A program made the translations under genes and the position numbers. Below the pieces are notes generated by a model, which was not told the DNA's origin, ran no database searches, and was given only the letters and a program-made list of their open reading frames with translations. Below are positions 1 to 11,246 of a DNA stretch of 64,000 bases, one piece after another. The DNA lies in the NCBI GenBank assembly GCA_014058105.1, contig JACGCM010001710.1:310001-374000 (forward strand), given 5' to 3'. The DNA is from Kingdonia uniflora. Taxonomy: Eukaryota > Streptophyta > Magnoliopsida > Ranunculales > Circaeasteraceae. Each line of letters starts with the position of its first letter. Position 1 is the first letter of the stretch.

Positions 1-873
1 TACAGTGGATGACGCAAGTTCCTTTTATGAACAATATGGAGAGGAAGTAAGGTTTTCCACAAATAAGCGCTACTCTAAAAAATGATCAAGATCCGATGAG
101 GTAGGACGAGTAACATTTTCTTGTTTGAGCAACAGTTTGTCGAAGAAAAACAAAACTTCTGATACAAGTAAACAAGATGGGAATAAACGCTCTTCTTACC
201 AATGCGGGTGTAAGGTTACTTTGAACATTAATTGGAGAGAAAAACTTGATAAATTTGTTGTTACTAGTTTCTCAGATGTGCATAACCACAAACTTGTGTC
301 ACCTCGTAACCACCATCGTATAAAGATTAATCGTTTCTTTCCTGAAGCTGCAAAAAACCTAACTGAGACTTTTGAGCTGTACAACATCTCAGTAAGCAAG
401 GTGCCTGCTCTATTCCCAGACAAGAGCTTCAACAAACGTAATTGTTACAGCCACAAGCCAAGGTTAACAAGGAACGTCTATCGAGTAATGATGCACAAGA
501 TACATTAGATTGGTTTAAGAAAAAACAACTCGAAGATCCTATGTTCTACTTTGACATTCAGCTCGATAATGATGACAGAGCATTTTTTTTTTGGATAGAT
601 GGGAGATCCCGAGTGGCATATGAGGCTTTTAGGGATGTGGTCAGTTTTGACACCACATATAGGACAAACGTTTATAAGATGTCATTTTCTCCATTCACGG
701 GAATAAACAACCACTACCAAACAATTCAACTCGAATGTGCTTTGTTTAGGAATAAGTAAGATACCACCTTTACTTGGTTATTCCATACATGGCTAAAGGC
801 GATGAGCAATAAACCCCTGACGACTATTATCACTGACCAAGATGCTGCAATGGGTGCCACCATCTCCAAGGTT
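1..873 (+). pseudogene. FAR1/FHY3-like (MULE-derived) transposase, partial and broken
   Basis: The conceptual translation gives a FAR1-type N-terminal DNA-binding region (FYEQYGEEVRF, then YQCGCKV and DVHNHKLV, the C..C..H..H zinc-binding pattern). After a frameshift near 440-500 comes the start of the MULE transposase domain (DTLDWFKKKQLEDPMFYF, FWIDGRSRVAYEAFRDVVSFD, TTYRTNVYKM). It continues through an in-frame TAA at 757-759 into WLFHTWLKAM and TIITDQDAAMGATISK. There is also an in-frame TGA at 83-85. The 5' end lies outside the window and the reading ends at AAG followed by GTTAGT, which resembles a splice donor. Family knowledge: FAR1 proteins are domesticated Mutator-like transposases that act as nuclear transcription factors. 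The breaks argue for a dead gene or transposon copy. Domain identity is clear; whether it was host gene or transposon is not. Confidence 0.85.
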
Positions 874-961
874 AGTCTCAAACTCTCAGTGTTATTATTA
901 TAGGAATTACCAGGTAAATGTGCTTTGCGACTAAGTTGTTGTTATAATTGTCGTTAAGTCC

Positions 962-1165
962 CTAAGTCGACAATTATAGCTGACATAATTGTCAAAATCC
1001 ACAATTTATTTTATCAAAAATTATGAACTCAACAATTTATTTTGTCGAAAGCCATGAAGTCGACAATTTATACTGTCGAAAGTCATGAAGTCGACAATTT
1101 ATTCTATCATGAAGTCAACAATTATAGCTGACATAATATCGATGAATTGTGGAATCGACAATATA
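962..1165. repeat. Degenerate 31-bp tandem repeat around GTCGACAATT
   Basis: Units starting ATGAAGTCGACAATTTAT recur at about 1023, 1054, 1085 and 1109 (spacings 31, 31 and 24). A longer block, AGTCGACAATTATAGCTGAC, appears at about 965 and again in mutated form at about 1113. Each unit also carries the partly inverse TTGTCGA/TCGACAA, so the array is rich in short palindromes. It sits directly after the FAR1/MULE remnant and may be part of that transposon's terminal region; that link is inference. Confidence 0.7.
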
Positions 1166-2606
1166 ATAAGTTAAGAAAACATGTTGTGCTTCAAAATGAG
1201 GCATCTTTCTTAAGGAATTATTATAAATTAGTAATGAGAAATTTAAGCAACAAATCATTAATATTTATTATTAATTGGATAATAATATCTAGCATCAACT
1301 ATATATATCATTCATGATATAGAGATTTAATGCCCAAGGATCTCCAATGGGATTTAAGTGAGATCAAGCAGTCGTTAGGAAGACGGGAAATAAAATGGGC
1401 AACTACTGTAGAACAATCTACATGAACAAATAAACACCTCTTAAGGAGATGATCGAGTTTAGTGTATACACACTATCTCCTTAAGACAGATTCACCCCTG
1501 CCACAGTGTTTTGCAAGAATGTAGGCCCCTGTCTCCCATGATACAGTGATCAGTCACAGATAGAAGAAAACACTTTTATCTCTCTGCCAAACGAACCTTG
1601 ATTGCGTCTGTTTTCTCTCTTGAAAATGACTCAAGAAAAACTCTAAAAAACTGATGATAAAAAATGAAAATGAAATTGGGTTATATAGAGTATAGGTGAC
1701 TCTTCACCAAGGGTCACACCTCAAGTCAGTGCATCTTCACCAAGAGTCACACCTTAAGGCGCGTCTGTTGGAGATACCCCAACTCACACCTCAAACCCAA
1801 AAAAGTAACTAAATGTTCCAAGGAATCCCCATGAGCCCATAGCCCAAGGCCAAGGCCCAATCATTGACTTATAATAATAAGCAGGTTCCTAGGTCGAGCA
1901 AGCCCATGGGTAGCCCATGCATCCAAGCTAGTTTGCACACACGGGTCGCACATGCGCATGCGATCTACCAACTCACACACACATCACAATAAGTTAAGTG
2001 TTAGACTTACTTATATAGTAGAGTTGTGCTTCCCTCATATCCAATGCGTGACTAAACACTTAGTTCTAACCATTCAAACCAAAAAGAAAACCAAAAGCTC
2101 ATTTGTATTTTCTAACAATTACACCCAAATGAGTTTTGTCCATGGAGTTGAACGTTTCTCATAATTTTGAGACTATCTCGTAAAGTCTCATTAAGACTAC
2201 TTTGCACTAATTAAACTTGAAATAATTAGACCACCCAAAGGAGGCTAAAAAATTTCTAATTAATTAGTGGGTCAAGATAGGTTACACGGTATGGGAAGAT
2301 GGGGATAACCCTTGGCCCAAAGGTGAGGAAGTATCTCGAGTTAAACTGTAAGTGGTCAGTCTAGTCTTGAACGTGAGTGATCACCATGTCAAATCACCAC
2401 CCAAATGAGGATTCGATGATACATCGCTGTACCCGCAGAGTGTAAAATCAATACCTTAAATATTATATATACTCTGACTCGACCATCCTAACCCCAGGTA
2501 GGATCGAAATTAAAGACATCAAGTTATAAATCTTTTACAGATCAAGTTAAACGTGCCTAAAATTAATTTTTACACGTCCTAATATAAGTCTTTGGATCGT
2601 GCAACT
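1166..2606. other. No gene seen; possible decayed 5' flank of the Copia element
   Basis: No open frame here resembles a known protein. About 36 bp containing TCTTCACCAAGGGTCACACC is repeated imperfectly at about 1702 and 1732. An inverted pair CTTAAGGAGAT / ATCTCCTTAAG lies at about 1439 and 1474. A TGTTGGAGATACCCC sequence at about 1769 looks like a Copia LTR start, but it does not match the 3' LTR at 5715. No clear primer-binding site precedes the gag remnant. Confidence 0.4.
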
Positions 2607-2985
2607 ATGGACCTTATGATCCTGAACCAACTGACTAATATTGAGACCTTGACGGACTCTAACTACTTCTACTGGAAGCTTAAAATCTAGATTGCCCTAG
2701 GCTACCTTGATTTCAATTTTGTTCTCACTGAAGCCAAGCCTGTAGATCTCACGGATACCTCTTATAATGCTGACTAAGTAGCCCATTCTAAATGGATCAA
2801 AGCCAATAAAATGACAAATCTCATCATTCGCTCTTTTATCAATCCTTTTATGCGGGGTGATATCACTGAGAAAGGTACCGCAAAGGAAATATTAAATGTC
2901 ATTAAGAAACAGTTTGAAGGTTTCGTCAAGGGAAGGCAGTACAGTAACTTATCTCAGCTTTTATCGCTGAAGTATTTGTTTTGAA
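2607..2985 (+). pseudogene. Copia gag remnant (UBN2-like)
   Basis: Starting at an ATG, the translation reads LTNIETLTDSNYFYWKLKI, stop, then IALGYLDFNFVLTEAKP and KWIKANKMTNLIIRSFINP, followed by a KEILNVIKKQFEGF-like stretch. This is the usual start of a plant Copia polyprotein (a single-domain gag that packages the RNA). At least two in-frame stops show it is dead. Confidence 0.8.
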
Positions 2986-5090
2986 TCCAATTTGGTTGAT
3001 GTTCCCACGAACTCTTGGTGGATAGATTTTGGGGTAACTGCTCACATTTTAAATTCTTCACAGGGGTCATCAGCAAGCGGCCAGCAAGGCCTAAGGAACA
3101 AGTTTTTTCGGGAGATGCTAGAAGCTTTCTCATTGAGTTTGTTGGCATTTTTTGCTCGATTTTAGACATGGTGGTTTTGACATTATTCATTAGGATTCCA
3201 TTATTGGTTCTAGTTTACTAGTTGATAGGTTATATTGTCTATCTCTTAACCATTCATTTGAGACTTATCTATTATGTTTATCTGCTGAGGTTAGTATTTC
3301 ATATACTTTTAAACGTTCTAGAGTTTCTAAGCAATCTACTCGTAGTACAAGCCTTTTACAGTTGATTCATACAAACATATGTGAATTTTTTTCCTATTCC
3401 ATCCCGAGGTGGTCATCGATATTTTATCACTTTTATTAATGATTTCTCCTGTTATATCTATGTTTTTCTTATCCATCAGAATTCCAGTTAGAGGTTGAGA
3501 AACAGTTAGATCGAAAGATCAAGGTTGTCCGGTCAGATCGATGAGGTGAGTATTATGATAAGATCGATCAAGATGGTCAACATTTGGGACCATTCTATCA
3601 ATATTTAAAGGATCAGGGTACTGTAGCCTAATACACTACTCCTGGATCACCAGAGTAGAATGGTGTTTTGTGAACACCGTAGTCGAACTTATCAGGACAT
3701 GGTTCGCAACATGTTATGTCATACTGATTCCCTGTGAATTTGTGGGGAGAATGTTTACGATTTTAAGTCTATATTCTGAATCGAGTTCATTCTCGTTCTG
3801 TTCCAGTTAATCCTTATCATCTATGGACTGGGAGAAATCCTGGTCTTAATCACTTGCGTGTTTGGGGTTGTTCTGCAAAAGCAAAATTGCTTAACCCAAA
3901 TATCAAAAAGTTAGATTCGAGGATTGTAAGTTGTTTCTTCGTTGGTTTCCCAGAGAGATCGATAAGTTTAAGATTTTATTGTCATTCTCGACCCATGTAG
4001 ATTGTTGAGTGTGCTCATACTCATTTCATAGAGGAGTGAAATTACTTTACCAGTACTATTTATAGAAAGTTTATCTTTGAGGAGGGTTCTGAAACTCAGA
4101 GTCCAGCTGCTATTGCGATCAGTCTTACTATGCTTCCACGTTTATCTGATATTGGCACTGTGACGAGTACTATTCCAGACCTCGCCATAGCACTAGTTCT
4201 CCCTTAGATTTTTCCTCCACCATCTCCCGTCCAGTTTCCTGTCAATCTACCTCCAGCCCAGCCTCTTGCTCCTACTCGGAGATTCTCTAGAGAGTGGCGT
4301 TCTACTATTTCTTCAGATTACCATCTTTATTTAGTTGATGGGGATTTATTTGATTTTGAGGATCCAATATCTTTTAATACGGCTATGGCTAGTGCAGATC
4401 AGTGGCATAATGCCATGACAAAGGAGATGAATTCTATCTCTCACAACTTTATGTGGGAGCTGACACCTTTACCTGAATGATCTAAGGCAGTTAAATGAAA
4501 ATGGATTGTTATATATTCGTCAAACAGAGTGGAGGACATTTTTACATTTATATTTTTGTATGTCGACGATATTTTACGTACTAGCGGTGACGTCCGGTTG
4601 CTTTAGGAGACGAAAGGCTTCTTATCTCAGCATTTTGATATGAAGGATATGAGAGATGCAAGTTATGTTTTTGGCATCAAGATTGAGTGAAATAGTTTCT
4701 TCAGACATCGCTAAGAAATATGCTTCAGCTGTTGGTAGCCTCATGTATGGTATAATATGTATGAGACCCAATATTAGTTTTGTTGTTATGATGTTAGGAA
4801 GGTACCAACAAAACCTTTATATTATTCACTGGCAGGCAGCCAAGAAGGTTCTTCATTATTTAAAGGGGATAAGAGATTATAAATTGGTTTATAGGAAATC
4901 GGATGAGCTTATGGTTTTGAACTACTCCGACTCAAATTTTACTAGAGTTTCTTTGAAGATCGCTCGTTTACATGGGAGTAGTTATTATTTTATTTTATTT
5001 ACTGTTACTGTACTAAGATTCTTTATCCATGTGGGAGTTATTCCTAGTTATTATTTTGGTCGACATTCAGATTTGATTTTAATTATTTAA
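2986..5090 (+). pseudogene. Copia pol remnant: protease, integrase, RT and RNase H pieces
   Basis: In several frames one can read a protease-like WWIDFGVTAHIL (normal active site D-S/T-G is changed to DFG), an integrase start (LLQLIHTNICEFFSY, GGHRYFITFINDFSCYIYVF), the integrase tail LRVWGCSAKAKLLNPNIKKL, the RT entry DQWHNAMTKEMNSISHNFMW, the catalytic-loop area LYVDDILRTSGD (YVDD box intact) and the RT end/RNase H link AVGSLMYGIICMRPNISF and AAKKVLHYLKGIRDYKLVY. The segment between RT entry and YVDD is deleted. Stops and shifts are frequent. The family is certain; function is lost. Confidence 0.85.
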
Positions 5091-5714
5091 CTGCTATTAT
5101 ATTTGGATCCGTTATTATATGTGCACATATTAAGTTTAAATTATGCAATTGCAATAAAGTTTTAGATATGAGTGATTTTATCACATGATGGTTGTCTAAG
5201 TATTAAGTGCCTATAGAGAATACTAAAAGGTTTCTCAAGTTTGCTTGGGCTGGATATGGGTATGCTCCACATCATTTGGCCTTCATTTCAGTATAAGCGA
5301 TGGTCTTCGCATGACGGTTTATCTAAGTGTTAAAATGACATGTGTCTGGTAAACACATGTTGTAGGACACTAATGAAAATGTACCAGCACATCATTAATG
5401 TGTATATTTGCCATTCACATGCTAAACTCTACCAGTAAAAAAATTATACTTGAAAGCTATTGAGGTTGTTATCCCGACGTCTACGCTATAAATTAGGCAT
5501 GTGCTTAAAGGCTTAACCAAAATTTGTCCGTGAGCCGTGTTAGCCATTTTTTTAAGTCGTAGAGTGACAGTCAAGTTCGACGTAACATTGCTTTCGACAA
5601 ATTAGCATGTTTTTTTTTTTTAAAAGAAATGATGACCATCTATTTTTCATAAAACACTGTGAATTAGGTTAAAAATATTTTTCATAAAAATCGAGTTAGC
5701 GCCGGGTGGGAGAT

Positions 5715-6075
5715 TGTTGGATTTTCTATTTATACCGCACTACTCAATGTTTTAACTTCCGGTTCACGTGCACACATGCTAATATGTCGTATAGGTGTTA
5801 TTGGTTGTGCCCAATTGTTACTCCAAATTATGTTGGTGGGACCTAGTGTTACTCTTTATTAGGGCTTGATGGTATAATGAGAAGACCACTCAAAATAAAG
5901 GGGAAGTCCCTCTTGGAGGCTACAACACAGAAAACTATCCCATTAAGGTTTGCAGCCAATCCAAGGGAAGACTCTACTCAATAACAAAGAATTTTACAAG
6001 AGCAGGAGAAAAAGTTAGTATAATCTATTTTTTATAGCCTATTATTAATCATAGTAATTATATGAATTTCCAACA
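5715..6075 (+). repeat. 3' LTR of the Copia remnant
   Basis: It begins TGTTGGATTTTC directly after a purine tract and ends GAATTTCCAACA, so the ends are an inverted TGTTGGA / TCCAACA pair, as expected for a Copia LTR of about 360 bp. No second copy was seen in the window. Confidence 0.75.
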
Positions 6076-7395
6076 AGGACATCACCTTGAAGTAACTTCT
6101 TAACCATCATAAACTGGTATTTCCAGTAGGCTTTTTGATAATCGAGTTGAGAAAGACCAAGTTGCGCTTAGAGAACACGTGTCTGGAGAATAGTGCTTGA
6201 GAGTTGAGATAACCTAGATCGTTTTGTCATTTAACACAACAGAAACATTACTGGATTTTTATAATTATATATTGGAAATATCAATTCCATCATATAATTT
6301 GATTAATTGTAGTTTTGTACTGTTTAAAGAAAATAAGGAAGATTTAGTTTAGTAATGGTTATCTGTTTGGTTCCCACTTAACGAGTAATTATGCCGAGGT
6401 CTTATTATTATTATTTCATTTTGGCCTTGTTTGTCTAGGTTTTCTACCTATCTGGAACTGGCTCATATATTGAACAATACGAGAAGGGACTCTTCCAAGA
6501 TTGGAAGGGAATTTCAAGATGCACTCCCTCCCCTTGTAAGAATCTTGACTTGGTCTCTCAAAGCATTGCCTAATTTGTACGTGCTTCTGACATTAGATAT
6601 TGCTTGGAAGTTCTGTCAAACTGTCCAGATGCAAGAATTCACTGGTCGATCTGCTCCTGTTATTACTTAGATAGATAGATGTAAGGAATAGTGGTTTAGT
6701 TCGATACTGAGTCTTCTACCTCCTGCTTGCTCTTGTGACCTTCGGTGTGAAGTTATATACTACGATAATTGACAATCTGGACAAATAATTTATTTTGTTT
6801 TCAGGATATTATTCAATATTAAAAATCTCATTATGCATATCTACTATTTCAAGTATACACTAAATGAATTTTTATTTCTATGGTTCTAGTTTTCTTTCGA
6901 GGGAAACATAAATTACTTGAATTATTTGGTCTTTTCTTTTATAAGCTATTACTCCAAATTTACACAGCCCGTCGATTTAACATTGATTTCCTATCTGCTC
7001 ATTCCCAACCAAGTACTATTTTTGTTTTGCAAACCTGGGTGAATCATAATTTATCACCATTAGCCTTGCAAAAATACCTGGGGCATGTAAGTTAAGATAA
7101 ATCCTAGTCCAACAAATTACTTTCATTCCCTCACTAAGAGTCTTCTGGATCTGGTTCATCTTCTCCAAATTGTAGGCTATGTCAATGTTTATCAGTTTCC
7201 TATATTTAAAGATTTACTATTTGATGTCAATGTCTCATTTAGACAACTATACCAAAAAAATTCAGGTGCTAAAAAATAATTATATCACAATATATCAAAA
7301 TACAAAATGAGTCCCAATGATACCTTTAGAAATACAATGAGTTTGCTAATTCTATACACCATTAATGTCTAATAATTTATTGAGCATAACGGTCT
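6076..7395. other. Decayed sequence without a recognisable gene
   Basis: Short open frames exist (6431-6670 and 6880-7095 on the plus strand). Near 6440 another frame reads YLSGTGSYIEQYEKGLFQDW, which has the look of true coding sequence but matches nothing I can name. Stops appear in all frames. It may be an exon of a dead host gene; I see no promoter, RNA gene or repeat. Confidence 0.25.
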
Positions 7396-7401
7396 ATATA
7401 T

Positions 7402-7521
7402 TTGCAAGGCAAGCCAGTTTTATATAGGGATCCGTAACCCCGAGTTTCCAATCCCATGAGGTTTCGAACCCACGACCACTCTCTAGGTGGAGAGGTACAA
7501 CCACCACTGGGCCAAGAGCCC
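7402..7521 (-). mobile_element. tRNA-derived SINE
   Basis: Read on the minus strand, this has an RNA polymerase III A-box-like TTGGCCCAGTGGTGG and, about 45 bases on, a perfect B box GGTTCGAAACC. A short body with CCCTATATAAAACTGGCTTG follows, ending at GCCTTGCAAATA. The same body recurs at 52990-53093. AT-rich runs (TATATAT) flank both ends and could be the target duplication. It is not a functional tRNA: the cloverleaf is missing beyond the two boxes. Confidence 0.75.
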
Positions 7522-7639
7522 GATGATTATATATATATTTTGTCGCAGATGGCAGCTCATATAGCCCCGCGGTGGTGTCTGCTAGGTCGAACAGACAATG
7601 GAATTAAGATTTAAGAACTATTGGATCACCACTATCTCT

Positions 7640-8500
7640 AAGAAGATTTAAGAACTATTGGAAGTAAGGGTATTATGAGCAAAGAGCCACCAATGCCAAT
7701 GGTTGAATCGTGTATTGTGCATCGTGCAGGGTAAAGCTACAATATGCGCTGGAGTTTTGGTTAATCCATAGGTACAAAACGTTGCAAGCATGGTGCCTAA
7801 GGAAGTTATGCAGGATAAAGTTTCCAAAACCTCCATCCCATGATGGGTTGTCAGATTTCAAGGCAGATTTTGATGTGGAGGACCTTTATCCTAATTTCAC
7901 CATTCAGACTTCAACCATGAATTATCCCTGAAAATATTTTCTGACGATCAAATCTTGTTCCATGTCGAAAACATTAGTGAATGTTAGACTACTACAGTAG
8001 AGAGTAATCAGTATGACTTGCCGTTGAATATCCAGTCCCTAACCGGTTTTCCGTCCATGTGCATATAGTGGGAGATCTAGTTTGGATTCCTCACGGCATA
8101 GTTAGTTGTCTTTGAAATTTGCCTCTGATATTACAATTTTGATGACTAATTTACAAGCAAATCAATGTTAGTACGAAACAGTGACAAACGACACCCTCTT
8201 TATACATTTTATTATGAAATGGAAATTAATTTCTTGAATATCAGAGTGTCTGGGAAATAAATGAGAATTATTTAGCTTTGATTATTCGTCATAAACTATT
8301 GCCAGTGTTGTGTTTCCACAAAGAAAGTTGCTCTTTTGAGAAAGAACCTTCCAAGGGAAAATGTAAAACGTTACCATGAATACCAAGGCACTATGGCGGG
8401 TGCAGCAAGAGCTTTTCAGCGGTGTAATTCTAGACAGTCCATCGTGAGGACTTCTTTGAACTGACTTCATTCTTAGATATTAAAGGTTTTTGAGGGAAAC
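7640..8500 (+). other. Possible decayed coding sequence, family unknown
   Basis: Consecutive frames give protein-like pieces: KATICAGVLVNP, then VQNVASMVPKEVMQDKVSKT, then (after a one-base shift) DGLSDFKADFDVEDLYPNFT, then NHELSLKIFSDDQILFHVEN. Near 8380 ALWRVQQELFSGVILDSPS can be read. Stops and shifts separate them. The amino-acid make-up is like a real plant protein, not a transposon, but I do not recognise it. Confidence 0.3.
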
Positions 8501-8977
8501 AGTTGATTTTTTTTTTACTTTGAATACTATTGTAGGTACAGCATCGTCGCTAAATTACTCATTCCTAAATAGTATTCTATTTTCATAGTGGCAAATATAT
8601 GACTGCATTTGATCTCTTTTCATAAAAGATAGGTAAGGCATCTATTTTTCTTCTTCATCTATCTGCATACGGGGGTTGAAAAGTGCGAAGAGTAGTTGTT
8701 TTAGCAGTTCTTGCTACAAACAGTACATACTGGAGTGCCAACAGACATACATAATGTTATGTACTTTCAAGGAAAAAAAATGTGTGCCCAAATCTTAGGC
8801 TCATGGGTTTTACCTCTATTACGTTTATTCTCGTTTGTGTTAAGATATGATCTCACGCTTATGGTACAAGTATTATATTTAATTGTGTTTATCTTGGTAG
8901 GAATGTGGGAGTCTTGAGTCATGGAAGATGGATACGTCTCTTTCTCTCAAATCACAACTCCCAACTACAGTGCATAG

Positions 8978-9110
8978 CCTAAGACATGACATTCGACGTT
9001 AGGAAAAAGGCAAAGCTAGTGTCTAAGACATGCCACTGATCGTAGGAAAAAAGCTAGGATATTTTTTGATTGACCACGCGCCTAAGACATGCCACCGAAC
9101 GTTCCAAATT
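8978..9110. repeat. Three diverged copies of a CTAAGACATG unit
   Basis: CCTAAGACATGACATTCGACGT at 8978 recurs as TCTAAGACATGCCACTGATCGT at 9022 and CCTAAGACATGCCACCGAACGT at 9081, the first two followed by AGGAAAAA. Spacings of 44 and 59 show a decayed tandem array. Confidence 0.6.
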
Positions 9111-9140
9111 ATGATAAGTGGTTAATAACAAAAAATAGTT

Positions 9141-9174
9141 GGCCCTCTAATAAGGGTGGCCCTCTAATAAGGGC
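9141..9174. repeat. 17-bp tandem duplication
   Basis: GGCCCTCTAATAAGGGT is followed immediately by the same bases, the last one differing. CCCT...AGGG inside each unit could pair as a small hairpin. Confidence 0.8.
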
Positions 9175-9507
9175 TAATTGTATTTTATTTTAATACTGAC
9201 ATAAGTAGATTAAGATAAATACGAATTTGACGATCATTTCGTTGTGTGCATCAAGTTATCACTTAGAGGTAGTTGTTGTTTTAAACTATTTGTAACATAG
9301 TATGTAGTTTTGGCATGGTGACTTTTGATAATTGTACATAATAACTTATGGATATTTTATCGAAAAATTAGTGAAATTAGTAAATATGTACAACATCAAA
9401 GAACAATAACTTTTTCTACAAGATACTTTATTTATTTAGAAAAAAAAACATCAAATCATAGTCTAACATGGAATAATATGTAAATCTAGCTAGTAGCATA
9501 AATAAAT

Positions 9508-10294
9508 TCAGTCGGTCCGTAGGCCGAGCCTACAGTTGGGACAACTATTTTCCCGTAAGAACTAGTTGTGGAGACATTCGGTGTGGAACTCATGCTGACA
9601 TGGCATTCGGGTAATCATTTCTAGGTGTGCATAGGCATAGTCATATTGACAAATGACGCATTCTTGCACATTTTCAGGTCTCTCGTATATATATTCACGC
9701 TGATACAATTGTGATACAACTTTAGTTGTTGGAGGCCTCATTTTGTGGTCGTATATACGCAGCCCATGTTCATTATAGGTCCGATGAATGTCAACATCTA
9801 TTTCAATGGTTATCCACGACTTTTCGCTACGTAGGATGTCTAACTCTTTTTTCCTTAAAATGTGTTAGTAACCAATTGTTCCAAAAATCATCTCCAAGTT
9901 GGATATCATGGTCTTCTTGGCAAACACTCTTTAAGTGTTTTATGATTTCATTACGGCCGTAATTGTCAAATAGGTGTCATAATGGTATCTCTATGACCAT
10001 AACGTGAGGAGGATCAGTTGTTGTGTCGATAGCATTCTTAGTTAGGAAGTTAATCGTTTTACAAGTTAGAACCGTAGTCAATTGCAAGCGGAATTTTATC
10101 AAGAACACATGGTCTTGGGAGTCGTTGGAAAGTGTTGCATGGAGTCTATTGATATCAATGAAGTTTATATCTACATGCAAACCACACTTATCAAACTTTA
10201 CAATATTATAAAAGAATCCGAATAAACTATTGTTGGTAAATTTTTCAAGTTTTGTTTTGATCGTAGTTATACTGGGTTTGTAAATAGACATCAT
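9508..10294 (-). pseudogene. RING-H2 finger protein (putative E3 ubiquitin ligase), broken
   Basis: The minus strand opens with ATG at 10294 and 105 codons free of stops (MMSIYKPSITTIKTKLEKFT...). A shift near 9975 leads into FDNYGRNEIIKHLKSVCQED, and another near 9830 into DVDIHRTYNEHGLRIYDHKM. The last part has a C3H2C3 RING: CVICQYDY, then CQHEFHTECLHN, then CPNC, ending at TGA. Within the RING, the codon between HN and FLREN is TAG (9562-9564) where RING-H2 proteins usually carry tryptophan, a one-base TGG to TAG change. Family role: recruiting an E2 for ubiquitin transfer. With two shifts and a nonsense codon it is a pseudogene. All zinc ligands are still visible. Confidence 0.8.
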
Positions 10295-10394
10295 ATAAAG
10301 TTACTAAATTCTTAAACTTAACCGGTCTGAAATCGGTTTGTAGAGATGGTCTTGTAGATAGACATCATATATGATGTTTGCGCTTAGATACAAT

Positions 10395-11240
10395 GTTTTT
10401 TTCATGACTGATTGGGACAGCATGTGGTCTTTATTCGTGATCAGCCTCTTGGGGTATCTTGCAAAATTTACGGGGAATGTACTTCCTTTGCTCTGCTACA
10501 AAATGTCATTCTGGTATGCCTCCCCTTGGCCTTATTGTGAGCTTTAGAGGCCAATGTGAACTGTTCGCTTTAGCGCATACTGGGACTTGAAGGTACAATT
10601 GCCCTATTTTTTGCCGTGGTATTGAATATTATGATTTTTTTTCAAATTGACTTGGGTATTATATTACAGAGACTGGATTTCGTCTATAATTATAAGATGA
10701 ATGTTTCGCTATAATACCTTTTTATACTAGAAATTGTTCAATGAAGCTCTCAATTTAAATTCAGTAACCCTGTCACCGCTAACCGATGTGCTTGATATGC
10801 CAACAAAAAAATACACGTTCAAGGAGAAAAGGATGATTAAACACTCTCGACCCAATGCAAAGTTTTATCAGTAGTTGCATTTATAACCAAGAGGTCATTC
10901 TGTCATCCACCTGGTTCGAGCCTTCTATACACCTAGTGGAGCTCATAGGCCACGCCTCGTTGATGCTTATATTCCATAAGATGTACAGAATATCTTCAAA
11001 ATATGCTCCCTCCTGCGCAATCATGAGCATATTAAGTGTTTCCAGGCAAGTTGTTGAGGTCCAATATACGGGTTATAGGGTTCATTCTAATGTTCTAGGT
11101 CAACACCACGTCATTGCGTCTGACTCTTTAGATTCAAGGAACTGCGTCGCTGTCCTTTTCTTGGTTGAGCTGGTACATGATTGGCATAAGTCTAAAGATC
11201 ACATTCCTAATAAACTATCCAAAGTTTGCCTTCTGATGAG
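10395..11240 (+). pseudogene. CHX cation/H+ exchanger fragment, inverted copy
   Basis: Reads FFMTDWDSMWSLFVISLLGY, LAKFTGNVLPLLCYKMSF and, after a shift, PLGLIVSFRGQCELFALAHT. This parallels FSLTDWSTLRPFLL, ILGYFAKFLGTLLPSLYFE and LGLAMSLRGQAELSTFRHW of the intact gene at 11247-15197. The match ends at AAG|GTACAA (about 10592), the same splice-donor place as exon 2 of that gene. It resumes at about 10808 with KEKRMIKHSRPNAKF and then HLVELIGHASLMLIFHKMYR (intact gene: HLVELVGRAAPMFIAHDKRK). The N-terminal half and part of the C-terminal domain are missing and there are several stops and shifts. It lies tail-to-tail with the intact gene, a few bases from its stop codon, so transcripts of the two could overlap. 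Confidence 0.8.
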
Positions 11241-11246
11241 TGATAA

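Larger units (their letters stand above)
2607..6075 (+). mobile_element. Ty1/Copia retrotransposon remnant with 3' LTR
   Basis: The order gag, protease-like motif, integrase, reverse transcriptase and RNase H is that of a Copia element, ending in a purine tract (GGTGGGAGA) and a 3' LTR. All coding parts carry stops and frameshifts, and much of the reverse transcriptase is deleted. No matching 5' LTR could be found, so the 5' end is either lost or replaced. The sequence after the LTR starts AGGAC, which would be the target duplication if an upstream partner existed. Confidence 0.8.

Noticed and set aside
1769..2575. 5' LTR of the Copia remnant
   Set aside because: It starts TGTTGGAG but does not align with the 3' LTR at 5715, and no primer-binding site follows.
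7402..7521. A tRNA gene
   Set aside because: Only A and B boxes are present; there is no cloverleaf, and the second copy at 52990 shows it is a SINE.
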